A stretch of DNA of 64,000 nucleotides from Chitinophaga pinensis (lineage in GTDB: Bacteria; Bacteroidota; Bacteroidia; UKL13-3). Below, one piece after another: positions 19,360 through 28,262 of this stretch; position 1 is the stretch's first letter, and each line of letters begins with the position of its first letter. The DNA is taken from positions 248,001-312,000 of the forward strand of contig CAMBSD010000001.1 of assembly GCA_945870425.1 (NCBI GenBank). Reading direction: 5' to 3'. A program made the translations under genes and the position numbers. Below the pieces are notes generated by a model. The model was given only the letters and a program-made list of their open reading frames with translations. It did no database searches and had not been told where the DNA came from.

Positions 19360-21993
19360 CTATTTCCCCAATTCAAGATTACCTAAATCTTCTTCTTCTT
19401 TTAGCTTCATGATTTGTTCTAATGCATCTGGAACCACATCACTGCAAATGGTAATAAAACTTCCTTTTACAGCATTTTTAATAGCATATTCAATGGCCTC
19501 TTTTTCTTTTTTGATGGTAGTAACTTTTTTGTTTGCATCAATCTCGCTAATACCAGAAGTCATCAAATCAATAATCTCTTCTTCTGCTCTACCTCTCAAG
19601 TTCTTGTCTTGGCGTATAATAATTTCATCAAACATTTTAGCGGCTACTTTACCTAAGTTTATGGTATCTTGATCTCTTCTATCACCTACACCTGCAATCA
19701 CCCCCACCTTTTGGGTTGCATTTATTTTGCTCAACATATCAGCAATGGCTTCAAAGCCTGCAGTATTGTGGGCATAATCTACCATCACATCAAAGTTTTT
19801 AAATCTAAAGATGTTCATGCGACCAGGAGTTTGTGCCGGCCCGGGAATGAAGGTAGCTAAAGCCAATCGCATATCTTCAATCTTATAATTGCGGATAAAT
19901 CCAGCCAGTATAGTAGGAAGAATATTGGCAATGTTATAAGTCGCTCTTCCGCCATATGTCAATGGAATATTAACTGCTTTCTCTACCCTTATTTTCCATG
20001 TGCCTTTACAGATAGTTACATAATCATTTTCAAAAATAGCAGCTAATCCGCCTTTAGCAGTATGTTCTTTAATGATTGGATTGTTTTCATCCATACTAAA
20101 GAAAGCATGCTTGCAACGTAAATCTTTTGTCATGCCTACTGTATGTTTGTTGTCGGCATTTAAGATAGCATAACCTCCTGGCAAAACACTCTCAGGTACA
20201 ACTGCTTTCACTCCTGCTAATTGCTCAATTGTATCAATATCTCCTAAGCCTAGATGGTCCTCAGCTACGTTGGTAACAATGGCTATATCACAATTATGAA
20301 AACCTAAGCCTGAGCGCAAAATTCCACCTCTTGCACATTCCAATACGGCAAAGTCAACCGTTGGGTCTTTTAGAACAAATTCTGCGCTTACAGGTCCTGT
20401 GCAATCTCCCCTCATCATCAATTGGTTTTGGATATAAACACCATCAGTGGTTGTATATCCAACCTTATGCCCCATGGTTTTCACCATATGTGCCATTAGG
20501 CGTGTGGTGGTAGTTTTTCCATTGGTACCGGTAACAGCAATAATTGGAATACGAGCCGTGCTGCCAAGTGGGTATAACATATCAATAACAGGTTCGGCAA
20601 TATTCCTCGGTAATCCTTCAGCTGGATCTATATGCATCCTGAAACCTGGTGCAGCATTCACTTCTATCACACCACCACCTGATTCTGCCAATGGCTCTGA
20701 AAGGGTGTTGGCCATAATATCTATACCACAAATATCCAATCCAATAATGCGAGCTATACGCTCACACATGAAGATATTATCTGGGTGAACCATATCTGTC
20801 ACATCCGTTGCTGTTCCGCCTGTGCTCAGATTAGCAGTTGGCTTCAACCAAAGCTCTTCGCCCTTTGGTAAAACTGAACCTAAGGTCAATCCTTTTTTGT
20901 CCAAAATATCCATGGTAAAATCATCTACCTTTATGCTGGTCAAGGTCTTCTCATGTCCATAACCCCTTCTTGGGTCTAAGTTTGTGATATCAATTAATTC
21001 TTGAATACTGTGCTTACCATCACCCATTACCGAAGCAGGTTTTCGTATGGCAGCAGCTATAAACTTATAGTTGATAACCAATACGCGGTGATCTAAACCT
21101 GTTATGAATTTTTCAACTATGACTCCACGTGAATATTTTTTAGCGGCATCCAATCCTTTTATAGCATCATCCCAATTGTTAATATTGGTTGTTGCTCCCT
21201 TTCCATGATTTCCATCAATAGGCTTCGTAACTATGGGATATTTGATACTTTCAATAGCTGCTTCTAAGCCTTCTTCCGTGTATACAATTCTACCTTTTGG
21301 AACAGGAATTTCTGCTGCACCCAATAGGTTTTTTGTTTCTTCTTTATCGCATGCAATATCAACAGCAATGCTACCTGTAGTGCTTGCAATTGTTGCCCTG
21401 ATGCGTTTTTGATTTACACCATATCCTAATTGAACGAGAGAGTTTCTGTTTAAACGAATATAAGGTATCCCTCGAGCTACAGCCTCATCTACAATACAAC
21501 CTGTACTCGGTCCAAGACGTTCGTCTTCGCGAATTTCTCTCAGCGTTTGGATATCGTTTGCTAAGTCATATTCAGTATTATTTATTAACGATATGGCTAT
21601 TTCAACGGCAGCCTTTGCAGCATATACTCCTGCTTTTTCTTCCATATAGCTAAAAACCACATTGTAAATACCATCTTTTCCTGTTCCCCTAGTTCGTCCA
21701 AAACCACAATTCATGCCAGCTAAACATTGAATCTCTAAAGCAATATGTTCTATCACATGTCCCATCCATGTGCCATCTTTTACTCGCATAAAGAAACCTC
21801 CATCAACACCTTCAGAACAGCGATGTCCATACATAGTAGGAAACATTTTTTCGAGTCTTTCACCAAATCCAGCAATCAAATTAGTTGGCTTTTGCTCTAA
21901 TTCTTCAAGGTCAAGGCGCATCTGAATCAGCTTATGCCTGCGAATTGACCAATAGTTTGGCCCCCGCATAATTTTAATGTCTAATACTTTCAT
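19360..21993 (-). CDS. cphA: Cyanophycin synthetase
   Basis: Non-ribosomal ATP-dependent ligase that builds cyanophycin (poly-aspartate backbone with arginine side chains), a nitrogen/carbon store. 877 residues is the usual length. The order is an N-terminal domain (about 1-160), an ATP-grasp domain (about 220-480, with YPIVTKPIDGNHGKGATTNI) and a Mur-ligase-like domain with P-loop GTNGKTTTTRL near residue 489, DYAHNTAGFEAI and GDRRDQD further on. All motifs appear intact. It is divergent from cphB with 105 bp between the starts, so the store and its hydrolase share a regulatory region. Confidence 0.93.
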   Translation of the reverse strand: MKVLDIKIMRGPNYWSIRRHKLIQMRLDLEELEQKPTNLIAGFGERLEKMFPTMYGHRCSEGVDGGFFMRVKDGTWMGHVIEHIALEIQCLAGMNCGFGRTRGTGKDGIYNVVFSYMEEKAGVYAAKAAVEIAISLINNTEYDLANDIQTLREIREDERLGPSTGCIVDEAVARGIPYIRLNRNSLVQLGYGVNQKRIRATIASTTGSIAVDIACDKEETKNLLGAAEIPVPKGRIVYTEEGLEAAIESIKYPIVTKPIDGNHGKGATTNINNWDDAIKGLDAAKKYSRGVIVEKFITGLDHRVLVINYKFIAAAIRKPASVMGDGKHSIQELIDITNLDPRRGYGHEKTLTSIKVDDFTMDILDKKGLTLGSVLPKGEELWLKPTANLSTGGTATDVTDMVHPDNIFMCERIARIIGLDICGIDIMANTLSEPLAESGGGVIEVNAAPGFRMHIDPAEGLPRNIAEPVIDMLYPLGSTARIPIIAVTGTNGKTTTTRLMAHMVKTMGHKVGYTTTDGVYIQNQLMMRGDCTGPVSAEFVLKDPTVDFAVLECARGGILRSGLGFHNCDIAIVTNVAEDHLGLGDIDTIEQLAGVKAVVPESVLPGGYAILNADNKHTVGMTKDLRCKHAFFSMDENNPIIKEHTAKGGLAAIFENDYVTICKGTWKIRVEKAVNIPLTYGGRATYNIANILPTILAGFIRNYKIEDMRLALATFIPGPAQTPGRMNIFRFKNFDVMVDYAHNTAGFEAIADMLSKINATQKVGVIAGVGDRRDQDTINLGKVAAKMFDEIIIRQDKNLRGRAEEEIIDLMTSGISEIDANKKVTTIKKEKEAIEYAIKNAVKGSFITICSDVVPDALEQIMKLKEEEDLGNLELGK

Positions 21994-22098
21994 GGTTTAT
22001 GTTCTATTTTAATGTTGATAGTTTATTGAATTTAGTTTGGTGGTTTTAGTGGTAAGTATATATTCGCACACTTCAGAAACAATAATAAATAAAATACA

Positions 22099-22971
22099 TT
22101 GGAAAAACCAAAAGGCAAGCTAATTTCAGTTGGAGGGGCTGAAGATAAGGGCACAGACTTAGAGCAAGGATTTATTCAGCGCAATCGTTTAAACTTTTTT
22201 GAACTAGGCATATTAAAAAGAATCGTTGTTGAAACGGGCGGAACAGACAAGCGCATAGAAGTGATTACAACCGCATCATCCATTCCTTTGGAGGTAGGAG
22301 AAAACTATTTACACTCTTTTGGTAAAATTGGCTGCACGAATGTAGGTGTGATTGACATTCGTAATAGATCAGACGCAAACAATCCTGAGTTCATTCAGAG
22401 AATAAAGAATTGTGATTGCGCTATGTTTAGCGGTGGTGATCAATTGCGTTTAACGAGTATATTTGGTGGAACCGATATTTACCAAATACTTCATGATAGA
22501 TATTTGAACGAATCAAATTTTGTAATTGCTGGAACCAGTGCAGGTGCTATGGCTATGAGCAATACTATGATATATCAGGGCAAGAGCGAATTGGCACATT
22601 TAAAAGGAGAAGTTAAGATTACAACAGGATTGGCTTTTGTTGCCAATGTAATCATCGATTCACATTTCGATAAACGTGGTAGATTTAGTCGTTTAGCCCA
22701 AGCTGTGGCAAGTAACCCACAATGCTTAGGAATTGGATTAGGTGAAGATACGGGTGTTATAGTAACCAATGGAAATGAATTAGAAGTAGTGGGTAGTGGT
22801 GCGGTAATTATTGTGGATGGAAAAGACATCAATCATAGCAATATTACAGATGTAGATTTTGGTGCGCCTATTTCGGTTGAAAACATAAGGGTAAATATTC
22901 TAGTTAGAGGCAATGGTTATTTACTGAAAGAAAGAAAATTTCTTTCAGAGATGTTGGTTGCCATAAACTAG
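22099..22971 (+). CDS. cphB: Cyanophycinase
   Basis: Serine exopeptidase of the S51 family that degrades cyanophycin to beta-Asp-Arg dipeptides. The catalytic serine lies in GTSAGAMAMS near residue 147, with FSGGDQLRLTSIFGGT before it, both hallmarks of CphB. Length 290 fits the exclusively intracellular type and no signal peptide is seen. The start is TTG (22099-22101). A terminator follows at 23174. The dipeptide isoaspartyl peptidase needed to finish degradation is not in this window. Confidence 0.93.
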   Translation: MEKPKGKLISVGGAEDKGTDLEQGFIQRNRLNFFELGILKRIVVETGGTDKRIEVITTASSIPLEVGENYLHSFGKIGCTNVGVIDIRNRSDANNPEFIQRIKNCDCAMFSGGDQLRLTSIFGGTDIYQILHDRYLNESNFVIAGTSAGAMAMSNTMIYQGKSELAHLKGEVKITTGLAFVANVIIDSHFDKRGRFSRLAQAVASNPQCLGIGLGEDTGVIVTNGNELEVVGSGAVIIVDGKDINHSNITDVDFGAPISVENIRVNILVRGNGYLLKERKFLSEMLVAIN

Positions 22972-23173
22972 TTCTGCCGCCCTCAGGCGCTTATTTGGCT
23001 TTAGTTTTAAACGTTCTTATATGCTTAGTATGTCGGTCAAAATTTTTAAAATAAGTATTGATTGTTTTAAAAGAATCTCTTTCTAAACGTTAATCTTCTG
23101 TAAAACTATCTGCTAGCTTTTATGAAATTTTCTTGCTAAAATAAAGTTGAATTAGCTTTGATTTGATATCAAG

Positions 23174-23199
23174 TATTGCTGGTTTGTTCCAGCAATATT
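23174..23199. terminator. Bidirectional terminator between cphB and paaC
   Basis: 9-bp stem TATTGCTGG/CCAGCAATA with a TTTGTT loop, lying between convergent cphB and paaC and 19 bp after the paaC stop. The T-run is poor, so it may act mainly as an RNA 3'-end hairpin. Confidence 0.6.
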
Positions 23200-23217
23200 A
23201 GTCATATCTATATGTTA

Positions 23218-23967
23218 CTACCACTCTGTATTAGGTTCAATCCTGAACACTTCGCTCATCTCATTAACCAATTGATCCAAATAATCAGTGTGATATCCCT
23301 TTCGTCCACCTAAAATAGGATTCCATTCTGATTCTGCGGGTATTTTTAAATTTGCCTTTTCAATTATTGGAGCAATGGCATCTAACCATCTTTTTTGCAA
23401 TTCCTTTTCTCCAGCAAAAATATTTTCAGATTGTAATTGTAATTCATAATCACCCTCTTCAAATATTCCTAAGGCATAGTTCCAAGCCATATTTATAGCC
23501 GATTGCATGCGTGCTTTGCTTTCTTCAGTGCCGTTTCCTAATTTCACTAACCATATATCAGCATGAAAAACGTGGTACTTTATTTCTCCTTTTATTTTTC
23601 GTGCAACTTTGGCCAAAGGTTCAAAGCTACTTTCAGAGAGCATATTGAAGCGAATTTGATCTGCATGGTCAAATAAAAAATGCCTAACTGATGAGAAGTC
23701 GTAATCATCATTTGGCAACTCCACCAATTGTGAATTATGGAACTGTTTTGCTTCACGCATGAAGGCATTTGTATCAGGTTCAGCTTCGCCCAATTCAAAC
23801 AAAATTTGAAACAATGCTTGCGCATGTCCTATTTTATCTTGTGCCATAGATGAAAAAGCAATATCTTCTTCCAATATGGGACCAAGCCCCGTCCATTCGC
23901 TATTTCTGTGACCTAGTATTAATAAGTCATCAGCCATTTTGTATAATAATTCTTTTATGTGTTCCAT
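23218..23967 (-). CDS. paaC: Phenylacetyl-CoA epoxidase subunit PaaC
   Basis: Ferritin-like structural subunit that pairs with PaaA in the multicomponent oxygenase converting phenylacetyl-CoA to the ring-1,2-epoxide. 249 residues, four-helix pattern, with segments LLILGHRNSEWTGLGPILEE and AQDKIGHAQALFQ typical of PaaC. Last gene of tetR-paaA-paaB-paaC, 81 bp after paaB. No paaD/paaE follows; instead the terminator and cphB come next. Confidence 0.92.
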   Translation of the reverse strand: MEHIKELLYKMADDLLILGHRNSEWTGLGPILEEDIAFSSMAQDKIGHAQALFQILFELGEAEPDTNAFMREAKQFHNSQLVELPNDDYDFSSVRHFLFDHADQIRFNMLSESSFEPLAKVARKIKGEIKYHVFHADIWLVKLGNGTEESKARMQSAINMAWNYALGIFEEGDYELQLQSENIFAGEKELQKRWLDAIAPIIEKANLKIPAESEWNPILGGRKGYHTDYLDQLVNEMSEVFRIEPNTEW

Positions 23968-24048
23968 GTAATTTTATTTATGGATTTAAAGATTACAGAA
24001 TTCGATAGTTAACCATATTTGATCAAATCTAATTCTGAAATAATTGTA

Positions 24049-24420
24049 TTATAATGTATTTTCCTTTTTGTATTTGTTTATCTTACTCATCACTTTATAA
24101 CCACCTGCCTCACGGTATTGCTTTTCAGGGACAGTATCAAAAATGTCTGAATCATCATAATCTGATGCAAATACATTACTGGTTTTCACAACCCACATAT
24201 TTACGCTAATGCCTCTTCTGCCATATTGTTCTTTACCGAATAGAAAAGCCATTTCGGGATTTGGTGCATGCACAATGCCCACATGAATGTGCTGATCACC
24301 ACGTTTCTTTTGATGAAAGACCTCATAGGTTTCCCAATTATCCATTTCGGTCAATGGAGCTATGTTGTTTTCTTCATTTATTTTCTCTCGAGCTATACGA
24401 GGATCTAATGATTGTATCAT
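24049..24420 (-). CDS. paaB: Phenylacetyl-CoA epoxidase subunit PaaB
   Basis: Small bridging subunit of the PaaABCE complex. 123 residues with WETYEVFHQKKRGDQHIHVG and an R/N-rich middle segment (RRGISVNMWVVKTSNV) as in the family. Its start lies 2 bp downstream of paaA's stop, indicating a coupled operon. It ends with a longer, lysine-rich tail than E. coli PaaB (about 95 residues), which is common in Bacteroidota homologues. Confidence 0.92.
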   Translation of the reverse strand: MIQSLDPRIAREKINEENNIAPLTEMDNWETYEVFHQKKRGDQHIHVGIVHAPNPEMAFLFGKEQYGRRGISVNMWVVKTSNVFASDYDDSDIFDTVPEKQYREAGGYKVMSKINKYKKENTL

Positions 24421-24421
24421 G

Positions 24422-25411
24422 TTATGCTAAGGGTGTAACGTATTTTTCTGATTTGTTTAATAGTGCAGCTCTTACCCACCTTCCTTTTTCTTCAGCCATT
24501 CTTCGAACTGCTAATCTCTCGGCATTACATGGACCACCACCATTGATTACGCGCTTAAATTCATCCCAATCTGGCTCGGTATAATTCCACAAACCAGTTT
24601 CTTCGTTTTTCTTTAAATTGGCATCAGGAACTGTTAACCCTAAATCCCAAATTTTAGGCACATACATATTTAAAAACTGTTGGCGCATATCATCATTTGT
24701 TGCCATTTTTACTTTCCAACGCATCAATATTTCAGTATGATTTGATATTTTATCACTTGGTCCAAAAAAGTGCATGATAGGTGGCCACCAGCGTGTAAGC
24801 GCTTCTTGAACCATCTTACGTTGCACAGATGTTCCAGTTGCTAATGTTACTACATTGTCGTGGCCATATTTTAGATGGAAACTTTCTTCGGTACAAATCC
24901 TATCCAATGCGCGTCCGTATGGGCCATAACTGCCTTTGGCATTTGCTACTTGGTTGATAATAGCACCTGCATCTATTAGCCATGCAATGATACAAGCATC
25001 AGCCCATGTGTAAGCAGGATAATTAAAAACATTTGAATATTTTGATTTACCTGTAATCAAATCATTAATCATGGCCTCGCGGCTTTTTCCAAGTGTTTCA
25101 GCTGCACTGTAAAGCAATTGTGCGTGTCCTACTTCATCTTGTACTTTTGCCATCAAAGCAAGTTTGCGTTTGAAGCCCGGAGCACGCGTAATCCAAGTAC
25201 CTTCAGGCAATGCACCTATGATTTCTGAATGTGCATGTTGCTCAATCATTCTAATTAGTTGTTTTCTATACTCGCGGGGCATCCAATCTTTTGGTTCGAT
25301 TTTTTCACCTCTTGCAATTCTAGCTTCAAATTCAGCCAATTTAATAGGATCCTCGCCATCAATTATTGACTTTGGCTTTTCATTTGGATCGATGTAAGCA
25401 TTTCCGTACAT
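24422..25411 (-). CDS. paaA: Phenylacetyl-CoA epoxidase catalytic subunit PaaA
   Basis: Diiron oxygenase subunit of the phenylacetyl-CoA epoxidase. 329 residues; metal-ligand segments include EHAHSEIIG and [12 protein letters not shown], and [14 protein letters not shown] supplies the second Glu-His set. The reading frame is complete with an ATG at 25409-25411. It starts the paaA-B-C unit and is preceded by a TetR gene on the same strand 113 bp upstream. Confidence 0.94.
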   Translation of the reverse strand: MYGNAYIDPNEKPKSIIDGEDPIKLAEFEARIARGEKIEPKDWMPREYRKQLIRMIEQHAHSEIIGALPEGTWITRAPGFKRKLALMAKVQDEVGHAQLLYSAAETLGKSREAMINDLITGKSKYSNVFNYPAYTWADACIIAWLIDAGAIINQVANAKGSYGPYGRALDRICTEESFHLKYGHDNVVTLATGTSVQRKMVQEALTRWWPPIMHFFGPSDKISNHTEILMRWKVKMATNDDMRQQFLNMYVPKIWDLGLTVPDANLKKNEETGLWNYTEPDWDEFKRVINGGGPCNAERLAVRRMAEEKGRWVRAALLNKSEKYVTPLA

Positions 25412-25524
25412 ATGTTTTTATCTTAATTATTATATTCAGTTATAAAGGTTAAATAATTGCAAGCTAAATAGTTTAAGTGTTTGCAATTTTTTTAATTCAT
25501 CATTGGCAATTCGTAATTCTTAAT

Positions 25525-26124
25525 TTACCTATCTGTTACCAAGCGTTTTCGCAATCCGCCCATGATAAAATAGCTTAGTTTATCTGCAATTTCGTTCGCA
25601 TTCATCTTGCCTTCAGGCTTATACCACTCATTAATAAAGTTTATGGTCGATAGAATGCTTAACACAGCAAATTTCTTGTCAACATCATCAAAAATATCCT
25701 CCTTCTCACCATCTGCCAGAATGATTGTAAATTGATTTTCATATTGTTGACGTAATTGCCTGAAAAGTTTAAGTTTAGGCTCGCTAAGATTTCTCCATTC
25801 GCTCAAGAAAACGGAGGATTGATTTTGATTTTCAGTAATTGTCTCAACGTGAAGTTTTATGGCCATTTTCAATTTTTCTTCAGCATTAAAATAAATATCA
25901 TTTACCTCTTTGGCATTTGTAATAAATTTATCTGCCATGTCAAAACAAATCTTTTCAAGTAATTCTTCTTTAGACTTAAAATGGTAATAAATACTCGCTG
26001 CCTCTATGCCTAACTCAGCAGCTAAATCTCGCATGCTTGTAGCCACAAAGCCTTTTTGTTTGAACAATTTTGCAGCAACATTTACAATTTGTTCTTTTCT
26101 GCTGATATTCAATATTTCTGCCAT
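25525..26124 (-). CDS. TetR-family regulator of the paa genes
   Basis: 199 residues. The N-terminal HTH (residues about 10-55, with FKQKGFVATSMRDLAAELGIEAASIYYHFKSKEELLE) is a textbook TetR domain, and the rest is the ligand-binding helical domain. It lies directly upstream of paaA and probably represses it in response to phenylacetyl-CoA, by analogy to PaaR-type regulators (inference). A 9-bp-arm palindrome covers its start region and is the likely autoregulatory operator. Short distance suggests it is also read through into paaA. Confidence 0.85.
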   Translation of the reverse strand: MAEILNISRKEQIVNVAAKLFKQKGFVATSMRDLAAELGIEAASIYYHFKSKEELLEKICFDMADKFITNAKEVNDIYFNAEEKLKMAIKLHVETITENQNQSSVFLSEWRNLSEPKLKLFRQLRQQYENQFTIILADGEKEDIFDDVDKKFAVLSILSTINFINEWYKPEGKMNANEIADKLSYFIMGGLRKRLVTDR

Positions 26125-26145
26125 TGCCTAACGAATGTTAGGCAA
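26124..26145. promoter_or_regulatory. Inverted-repeat operator at the TetR start
   Basis: Perfect arms TTGCCTAAC and GTTAGGCAA separated by GAAT, lying on the first bases of the tetR translational start (ATG 26122-26124) and just upstream of it. Such an inverted repeat is what a TetR dimer binds, so autoregulation is the natural reading. No second copy was found before paaA. Confidence 0.6.
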
Positions 26146-26273
26146 AATTATAAAATGAAATCAGAAATGCAAGTTTTTGATTAAAATTTCGTTTTAGGAT
26201 GACCAAATTTGTATGAAGAAATTGTGAATTAGTTAGAGACTTGAAATAGTATTAAGTCTATACATTTGCTGAA

Positions 26274-26879
26274 GTGAATTATCCATCATCTTTAATAGAG
26301 GAAGCAGTAAATGAGCTGTCTAAATTTCCTGGGGTTGGCAAGAAATCTGCCCTTCGCATGGTTTTGTTTTTATTAAAACAATCACCTAATGATGCTCGAA
26401 AATTGGGTGAGGCTGTAATTAACATGCGAGAAAAAATCAATTACTGTAAAAGATGCTACAATGTAAGTGATTACGACTTGTGTAATATTTGTGCAAGCCC
26501 GAAAAGAAACGCACAAACCATTTGTGTGGTGGAAGATTTGAGAGATGTTATTGCCATTGAGAACACTAATCAACATAATGGTATGTATCATGTTCTTGGC
26601 GGAGTAATATCTCCTATGAATGGAGTTGGCCCTGATGAATTGAAGATAGATGAGTTGGTTTTGAGGGTAAAAGCAGAGGAGATATCAGAAATAATTATGG
26701 CTTTAAGTCCCACACCTGAAGGAGATACAACCATTTATTACCTTTCTAAAAAATTGGCTGGTTTGGATGTAAAGATTAGCACCATTTCAAGAGGTATTGC
26801 CATAGGGGGCGAACTTGAATATGCTGATGAAATTACTTTAGGCCGCTCTATTGTTACACGCATTCCTTATCAGATGTAG
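26274..26879 (+). CDS. recR: Recombination protein RecR
   Basis: RecFOR-pathway protein that helps load RecA at gaps. An N-terminal helix-hairpin-helix (FPGVGKKSALRMVLFLLKQ), a zinc finger with Cys58, Cys61, Cys70 and Cys73, and the Toprim motif beginning CVVEDLRDVIAIEN are present. 201 residues is normal. GTG start at 26274. It converges with a small lipoprotein ORF whose 3' end overlaps its last 26 bp. Confidence 0.95.
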   Translation: MNYPSSLIEEAVNELSKFPGVGKKSALRMVLFLLKQSPNDARKLGEAVINMREKINYCKRCYNVSDYDLCNICASPKRNAQTICVVEDLRDVIAIENTNQHNGMYHVLGGVISPMNGVGPDELKIDELVLRVKAEEISEIIMALSPTPEGDTTIYYLSKKLAGLDVKISTISRGIAIGGELEYADEITLGRSIVTRIPYQM

Positions 26880-26991
26880 CTATTTCCTTATTTACGGGTA
26901 TACTTGTCTGAGATTTTGTTTTTTTACATGTGTTAAATGTTAATCCCCCTAAAAGCATAATAGCCAGCAAAGTATGTTTAATTACTTTCAT
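26854..26991 (-). CDS. Possible small lipoprotein
   Basis: An ORF of 45 residues (ATG 26989-26991), too short to be obvious by length. It starts MKVIKHTLLAIMLLGGLTFN and continues TCKKTKSQTS, i.e. a charged N-region, a hydrophobic run and a Cys in a plausible but non-ideal lipobox (FNTC), followed by a polar tail. This is the pattern of Bacteroidota lipoproteins. Its end overlaps recR antisense by 26 bp. It is not recognised as a family member and could be fortuitous; a promoter cannot be verified. Confidence 0.4.
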   Translation of the reverse strand: MKVIKHTLLAIMLLGGLTFNTCKKTKSQTSIPVNKEIATSDKECV

Positions 26992-27111
26992 AGTTTTGTA
27001 GTATTTGTTGTATAATACGTTGCAAATGTGCAGGAAGTTACAATCACTTGCTATTATTTTTCGGTTAAGTTCAATTGAATACAGATAAAGTGGCCATTTA
27101 AGGATGTGTAA

Positions 27112-28260
27112 TTATTTTCCCATTGCAAAATTTATGTTTTGCTTATAGCTCAAATAAAAGGAGTATGAATAATCCAGGCCTGTTGTTGCAAAGTCGTAAA
27201 AGGGTTCCAATCGGGCCGTCAAGTATAGTTTGTCGAACAAGGGTTTTTCGTACAAAAGCCTGAGAAATAATAATTCCCTTTTGTAATTGGGAATAAAATA
27301 GTTCGGTTTATCTATGCTTTGGGATTGGTAAATAGCTGTTCCTCTGGGCGCAAGGAAGTTTTGTGAATTCCAGTAACTAATCATTAGACCTAGATATTTG
27401 GTATCCACAAAGGCACTCAAATACATCGCATTTCCATTATCAAATGGCATTCCCGAACTAGAGTTTTCTTTGTATATTAGATAATAAGGCTCAAGGCATA
27501 TTTCCTTTATAAATTGATTCGAAAAGCTTCTGGAAATTCTCAACCCGGCAGCGGCATTCATTTTCACATACAATTGATTGACACTGTCATTGTCAATCTG
27601 ACCGCCTTGATGCGAGAGCATAAATTGGGATATAAACAATACATTCCAATCTTTGTTTTTTGCTTTGGAGTCAAATAGGTTGTGCTGCAAACTGCCCCCT
27701 GTAGTAAGATGTTCTTTGTAGGGTGAACCTCTCTCAATAAACTTTTCCCAATTAATCCATCCATCAAAAAAGGTTCTTTGGGTATTGTATTTTACCTGAA
27801 ATCCGTTTTCTAGTCTATTTTCTATTACCCTTGATATATCAAACATAGGTTCAATTATCCTATGACTTAGAGCTCCTTCTAGCGTGCCGAAGAGCATACT
27901 AAAATTGTTTTTTTGTACTTTAAGTGTGAAGGTAGGGGCAATGGAAGTATATGTGTTTTCTGCGCCAAAATCATTCCTTAAAAAAACACCTGCTTGTAAT
28001 TTAATGTATGGATTAACTTGATAATATAGATTTGGATTCAGTTGATAGCCAAACAAAGTACGCCCTACTTCTATTTTGCTGTAATACTCGGTATTTCGCA
28101 TGTAATTAAAAGCATTCAGACTTAAGCCTATACGATTGCTGTCACTGGAATTAATGTCAATTTTGTCTTGTAAATACTTGTTGTCTAGCTGAGCTAATGA
28201 AATAAAATAGCTCGATAATAAGAGAAAGAGGGCAAAAAATATGTTTTTATTAAGTTGCAT
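27112..28260 (-). CDS. Outer-membrane beta-barrel protein, unknown function
   Basis: 382 residues with a signal peptide (cleavage likely near ISLAQ), then alternating aromatic/polar beta strands throughout, for example YYSKIEVGRTLFGYQLNPNLYYQV and LYLTARLEPFYDF. No plug, TonB box or Sus signature. The ATG is 2 bp past the stop of the CCG-domain gene, so both are probably on one transcript. The C-terminus (NINFAMGK) is not the classic terminal aromatic of outer-membrane proteins, but the strand pattern supports a barrel. No homologue is recognised. Confidence 0.7.
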   Translation of the reverse strand: MQLNKNIFFALFLLLSSYFISLAQLDNKYLQDKIDINSSDSNRIGLSLNAFNYMRNTEYYSKIEVGRTLFGYQLNPNLYYQVNPYIKLQAGVFLRNDFGAENTYTSIAPTFTLKVQKNNFSMLFGTLEGALSHRIIEPMFDISRVIENRLENGFQVKYNTQRTFFDGWINWEKFIERGSPYKEHLTTGGSLQHNLFDSKAKNKDWNVLFISQFMLSHQGGQIDNDSVNQLYVKMNAAAGLRISRSFSNQFIKEICLEPYYLIYKENSSSGMPFDNGNAMYLSAFVDTKYLGLMISYWNSQNFLAPRGTAIYQSQSIDKPNYFIPNYKRELLFLRLLYEKPLFDKLYLTARLEPFYDFATTGLDYSYSFYLSYKQNINFAMGK

Positions 28261-28262
28261 GA

